A stretch of 21,625 nucleotides of DNA. It comes from Protostelium mycophagum (Eukaryota; Evosea; Variosea; Protosteliida; Protosteliaceae). How positions within the stretch are numbered: position 1 is the first letter of the stretch; each line of letters starts with the position of its first letter. The translations under genes were made by a program, and so were the position numbers. This document shows, in pieces, positions 17,820 to 21,625 of this stretch. Under the pieces are notes generated by a model, which did not search any database, was not told where the DNA came from, and saw nothing but the letters and a program-made list of their open reading frames with translations. The stretch covers positions 1 to 21,625 of the forward strand of contig MZNV01002371.1 of assembly GCA_002081555.1 (NCBI GenBank), given 5' to 3'.

Positions 17820-19564
17820 ATGATCTGGAACGGACCGCCTCTCTTTGTGGTACTCCTCTCACTGATCAAAGCAACTACAGCTGATTTCAAATACGCACAA
17901 ACAATATATGTCCAGGGCAATTGGACGGGCTCAACACAAATTGATTCTGGCGGCTCATTAACTCTCCTCTATGCACCCAACATTAATAACACATCATCAC
18001 AAGTATTGAGAGTCAACCCAGACGGATCTACAGAATGGACATCACAATTTTATGGAATAAGACAAGGCGCAGCCGTTGATTCTGGTGCTCATGGAGAGGT
18101 GAATACTCGCTGACAAAGTGAGTGATTTAATTGATGATTAGGTGTATGCAGCTGGTCTTTCATCAATTGATGCCAATTCTACTTTGGCAATGATCAAACT
18201 GGACGGTTATGGAAATGAACAGTGGATACGCACCAAGCATTATCTGTCCATAGAACAATCAATCCAGGTTAGTCACCTGGTGTTGTCGATCATTTACGAT
18301 CGCAGATCGAAAGCATCCAAATCGATACTCACGGAAATGCATACATTGTGTCACAACCCATCGATCAGAAGAGTCTATTGCTGTCAAAATTCAGCAGCAC
18401 TGGTGTAGAAAAATGGAGCGGTGTTTACAAGCAGGGACAACAGACCTTAACTCCTCTCTCTTTCGCACTAGATTTTTCGGCAAATCTCATCATCTGTGGT
18501 AATACGTATGATTACTCGTCCTCGAGCACATTCATGTTAAAGGTGATACTTCATGTGTTGATGAAGATGTTCGGTTCTGGTCATAATGCAACTGCAATGT
18601 ACGTCTTCAATACTTTTTTGATTTGATTTTAGGTGGATACAGACGGTGCAGTGATCTTGGATTCAATATTGAATACATCCTCTTTATTCTACAATAACAC
18701 TGTCTTAAAGCTCGAGGTTTGTGAAATAACAAGTCACGTGCCTGACATGGAAATGACAGGTTAATTCCGAGGGTAATATTTTGATTGCTGTCCCGCGGCC
18801 AGAAAATGCTACACACGAGGCCAGTGTTTTTATTACTAAATTCTCAGAAGATCTCACAGTCATCTGGTCTGTCGAGGTGAAATATTTATATTCTTTCCAT
18901 TCTTTGATTCTTGTACTCTTTTTGACAGTTGTAGATCGGCACCAAGGGAACGGACCAATTATTTGAGCTGTTGGTGGATTCGAAGGATCATGTTGTGATT
19001 GTCGGGCTTACTGATGTCGCAAAGAACAAAGTGAGATATCTCAGGATTAAATTGCGGCAAAAAATAAGATGTCTCAAGAGATTAAAAGTGTGTGCGCAAA
19101 GACGAACATAGTTATAACGGTTGCACCAGGTTTTATACCCAGAACCCCCATGGATTGATGTGATATTGTGGCAAATTGACAACAGCACGGGAGAGGCATT
19201 GTCCATAGCATATGTCAGGGACCCAGATAACGAGTTAGAAGGAATCTACAACGCCGCGTTAGATATCAACAGAGATGCCGTCTGGGTCATCGGTAATGAG
19301 CTCGATCGGATTGTGAATCATGAAAAGATGAGTTGTGTCTCGTGCGTCATCTGTGAAGGCCACAAGAGATAACAAACGTCATGTTGATTCGTTTTGACAG
19401 GCACCAAAAAACACCAGAACAAGACAGAATTACCACAGACGTTCATGATGGAGTTTACATATTATGTGAATGACCTTCCAACAGACATGCCGAAGACATT
19501 GTATCACATCTTCATCAGTCTATTCTCTGTGGGTCTCGTCGTTGTGGGAGTTTTAAGAGGATAA
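17820..19564 (+). CDS. Type I membrane protein with propeller-like repeats
   Basis: Eight exons (17820-18098, 18142-18267, 18306-18542, 18633-18716, 18760-18876, 18935-19030, 19130-19292, 19401-19564) give 421 residues; introns are 38-108 nt and mostly phase 0. Residues 1-20 form a signal peptide (MIWNGPPLFVVLLSLIKATT). The ectodomain repeats a loose unit of about 40 residues, strand-turn-strand with D/N-G turns and a Trp, as in LRVNPDGSTEWTSQF, IKLDGYGNEQW, LSKFSSTGVEKWSGVY and ITKFSEDLTVIWSVE, alternating with IYVQG/VYAAG/YIVSQ/LIICG/ILIAV/VVIVG strands. This resembles SBBP-type seven-bladed beta-propellers. Several N-x-S/T sites are present. One C-terminal helix, FISLFSVGLVVVGVL, ends in a very short RG tail, so signalling would need a partner. 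The exons roughly follow repeat borders. GATAAA overlaps the stop. The ligand is unknown; an adhesion or lectin-like role is possible. Confidence 0.8.
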
Positions 19565-19642
19565 AGAGTTTATTTTCTATATTCTTGGTCTATTCAACCT
19601 TTTGCATATTACCCGGCAGACACAGGTACCTCAACAATACCG

Positions 19643-21113
19643 ATGCATCTAATACCCCTGGATTCATCTATTAATACCACACAAGATTTTGCAAGGTTGA
19701 GCGCAACTCCAAAATTTTCTGAATTTTCACAGAAACATCATCAAAATCGCCGGGAATCATTTCGAAGGCATGATCCCCGTAAACTACTTGCCCTTCACGC
19801 CTTAACGCACCAGACAGCGCGTTCATACTTCAAAACTGTCAGTCTCTGTCAAAATACCACCTGAAATTGACAGATGTCACGAACGTCAGATACTGTACTT
19901 CCGTGCTGATGTGTCCGGTGAACTTGTTGCTGCTGAAATCGAGAGTACGGTAAGTGACGTCACCATGGTTAGAAATGCTAAAGATAGACCAGGACTCATT
20001 CCGTCAGTGAGAGGGCTGAAGAACAACACGATGACGTGTCAATCGATGCGATGCTGACCATGTGTTTTGATCTGGTTGTGTGCTATTTTTAGATGCAATA
20101 GGTTAGCTGGTTGTAGTGAATGGGATGGTGTATCGACAATCAAAGAATGTGATACACAGAGATCTCGCCGCGAGGAACCTTTTGCTAGGTACCTTACGCG
20201 TCAAGGTTATTTTTGAAATTCAAATTCCGAAAAGCCCGCCAAAATAATAAATAAATAATAAAATTGTAGAAAGGATGAGCACGCCACAGAGTGACGTCTG
20301 GTCCTTTGGCGTCACGGTAAGTACCGCGATGCGACGTTAAGACTGACTGTTTCAGATCTGGGAGATCTTCTCCAGTGCAAAAGGTGACAGATCTATATAG
20401 ATCTGTGATGAATTTTCGGATGATTTTTCTGATGATTTTAGTTCCGTACAGGATTCTCACCAACAAAGAAGTTGCAGAGAGAGTGAGATTTTTTCTGAAA
20501 AATGTAACAAAATCTAACCTGTACAGGTTCCGAAGGGTTTAAGACTCGAACAACCCAAAGACTGTCCCCCCGCGATGTGGGACATCGTGAGGAGCTGTTG
20601 GGCCGTGAAGCCTGAAGAGCGTCCAAACTTTGAATCACTGAGGGCGGCACTTCGGAAAGAATTTGGTGAGAGGATGACGGAGTACGCACACAGTATGGAG
20701 ATGGCTGCAACAGGGTAATATGTCTGTGACGATGTGTCCATGTTGCCGAGTTTGGCCGGTGTAATCTGTCCTCTTTGAATGGAGATGATGTGGCTCAGCA
20801 ACAAAATGATGTATCGTTAAGATGATGCATTCCTGAGTTGGATCAAATGAAATCGTAATGTAGCTGATTGAGATCCAGAACGAGCTACATCGTCACCGAG
20901 ACCTCTGAAACGCTCGGTGCAGTTGGTAAAGAAGAGGTGCCCGAGATTGGAAAAGATGGTCTCTACGATAACATACCAATGTATACTATGAACGTCTATG
21001 AAGGGCATGTATCACTCTTCTCAGATGTTGAATGTGACTGATGGTGGCAGACGAGACGGCACAAGTCGAATGGAATGAGAGACAAGAGTGGAGTTGTATC
21101 ATCGTGCAATTGA
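19643..21113 (+). pseudogene. Decayed SH3 / tyrosine-kinase gene
   Basis: Fragments of a tyrosine kinase lie in order. From 19733 a frame reads NIIKIAGNHFEGMIPVNYLP, resembling the end of an SH3 domain, then meets an in-frame TAA at 19803. After a gap, GMVYRQSKNVIHRDLAARNL followed by LL (HRDLAARN at 20155-20178) is a textbook tyrosine-kinase catalytic loop. The frame continues TLRVKVIFEI where xDFG is expected, then stops. Splicing from 20088 to 20270 resumes at STPQSDVWSFGVTIWEIFSS, and intact exons follow (20356-20383, 20442-20482, 20527-20718) with VPYRIL, DCPPAMWDIVRSCW and ERPNF. A tail (20879-21008, 21051-21113) carries YDNIP and YTMN, possible phosphotyrosine motifs, and ends before AATAAA. 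The glycine loop, VAVK lysine, DFG and APE are absent. Best read as a pseudogene, but the clean 3' splice sites leave room for a catalytically dead product or an assembly deletion. Confidence 0.65.
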
Positions 21114-21117
21114 TGTG

Positions 21118-21123
21118 AATAAA
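21118..21123 (+). terminator. Poly(A) signal after the kinase-like tail
   Basis: AATAAA starts 5 nt after the TGA at 21111-21113, the same spacing style as active genes in the window. This suggests the 3' end of the kinase locus is, or recently was, expressed. Confidence 0.5.
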
Positions 21124-21236
21124 CTGTATATGGTGATTGTTGATGGCGCCAGATGTTGCCAGCCGACCTCATCTTCCATTGCACATTTCGGATGCGTCGA
21201 GGAGTGAAAAATGCAAGTTCGTGTTCCGGCGAAAAC

Positions 21237-21346
21237 CAAGAATTTTTGGACTTTTGCACGGGTTTGCGGTCGTTCAACAGCTGGTGCACCACGGTGCACA
21301 GCTTCATGCCCTCACTGACCCCTTTGCCTAAGTCCAAAAATTCTTG
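21237..21346. repeat. 17-bp perfect inverted repeat with 76-nt spacer
   Basis: CAAGAATTTTTGGACTT at 21237-21253 and AAGTCCAAAAATTCTTG at 21330-21346 are exact reverse complements. The outer flanks continue imperfectly (AACC and GGTT). The spacer has its own smaller near-palindrome (GCTGGTGCACCACGGTGCAC at 21280-21299). It could be a structured transcript, a miRNA-like foldback or a small foldback element. Confidence 0.8.
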
Positions 21347-21601
21347 TGGTTCCAATTGTATGTTATGTTATGTTTTGGCATGGTTTATCTGTACATATCT
21401 AGGTAGTGTCATATTTGCTTGCAATGCTTGATTTTCTTCAAGTATGATTTTTTTTGTGTTGAAATCACCCTCATAATGTTGTATTTGAGTGTTTTGAATC
21501 TGTCAATTTTCTCCTTTATTTATTCTGTGCAACTAATTGATGTGTGATGTGCCCTTACAAAAAACGTCTGCCCAATGTGCAAGAGAAAAATAAAACAATG
21601 A

Positions 21602-21625
21602 TTTTCTTTTTTCTTTTTTCTTTTT
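21602..21625 (+). repeat. Simple T6C repeat at the right edge
   Basis: TTTTTTC units repeat with a 7-nt period up to the last base of the window. The tract may continue beyond it. Confidence 0.8.

Larger units (their letters stand above)
21124..21625. other. Right edge without a confident gene
   Basis: No exon with family resemblance is visible. Two frames overlap on opposite strands (21137-21331 plus, 20996-21355 minus); both run through an inverted repeat and both look like chance. From about 21355 the + strand becomes T-rich and resembles the left edge of the window. A lone AATAAA at about 21588-21593 has no gene assigned to it. Confidence 0.45.

Noticed and set aside
20996-21355. A 119-codon minus-strand gene at the right edge
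   Set aside because: The frame crosses both arms of the inverted repeat and the tail exon of the kinase remnant, and shows no recognisable domain.
1-21625. Excess of CACGTG boxes as targets of the bHLH factor
   Set aside because: About seven were counted by hand where about five are expected by chance, and most lie in introns or exons.

Overview
The window is nuclear DNA from a eukaryote with a very compact, intron-rich genome. I could rebuild 13 complete genes by joining exons, plus one decayed tyrosine-kinase locus, one tRNA gene and one weakly supported gene end at the left edge. The 13 genes contain about 67 introns, nearly all 36-50 nt long, with a minimum of 26-27 nt. All are GT-AG except one proposed GC-AG intron. 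Intergenic gaps are mostly 50-250 nt. Several genes carry their poly(A) hexamer on top of, or a few bases after, the stop codon. Gene content (BBS3/ARL6 for cilia, an animal-type AMFR/gp78, tyrosine-kinase HRDLAARN and SDVWSFG motifs, a bHLH-leucine-zipper factor) points to a holozoan: an animal with a reduced genome or a unicellular relative. I cannot place it more closely.

Left part (1-4,450): a noncoding T-rich edge; ALG9 (minus, 549 codons) with a tRNA-Leu(AAG) gene inside its third intron; a divergent secreted or membrane orphan (2728-3520); then ARL6 (minus). Middle part (4,450-11,020): an orphan probably nuclear protein with a His-rich tail, AMFR/gp78 (ER-associated degradation E3 ligase), eIF2B-alpha (minus), an 81-residue stand-alone MYND finger, and an acidic orphan (minus).

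Centre and right (11,300-19,570): a bHLH-leucine-zipper protein that appears to be membrane-anchored and whose layout resembles SREBP; an orphan that weakly recalls RTP801/REDD; a four-helix membrane orphan (minus); a TPR-SET methyltransferase-like protein lacking a MYND finger; and a type I membrane protein with propeller-like repeats. Right edge (19,570-21,625): remnants of an SH3/tyrosine-kinase gene lacking the N-lobe and the DFG-APE segment, then noncoding DNA with a 17-bp inverted repeat and a T-rich end.

Themes: ALG9, AMFR and the SREBP-like factor all concern the ER (N-glycan assembly, protein degradation, and possibly a membrane-released transcription factor). In animals AMFR degrades INSIG and so controls SREBP release. 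Their proximity here is an observation, not evidence of co-regulation. The strongest candidate for something undescribed is the membrane bHLH-LZ gene at 11314-12723. It has the SREBP order bHLH-LZ / acidic linker / TM / short lumenal loop with an S1P-like site / TM, but carries glycine where SREBPs have their hallmark tyrosine, and it lacks the SREBP C-terminal regulatory domain.

All exon models were built by hand from reading frame, splice consensus and family similarity. No search or RNA evidence was available.
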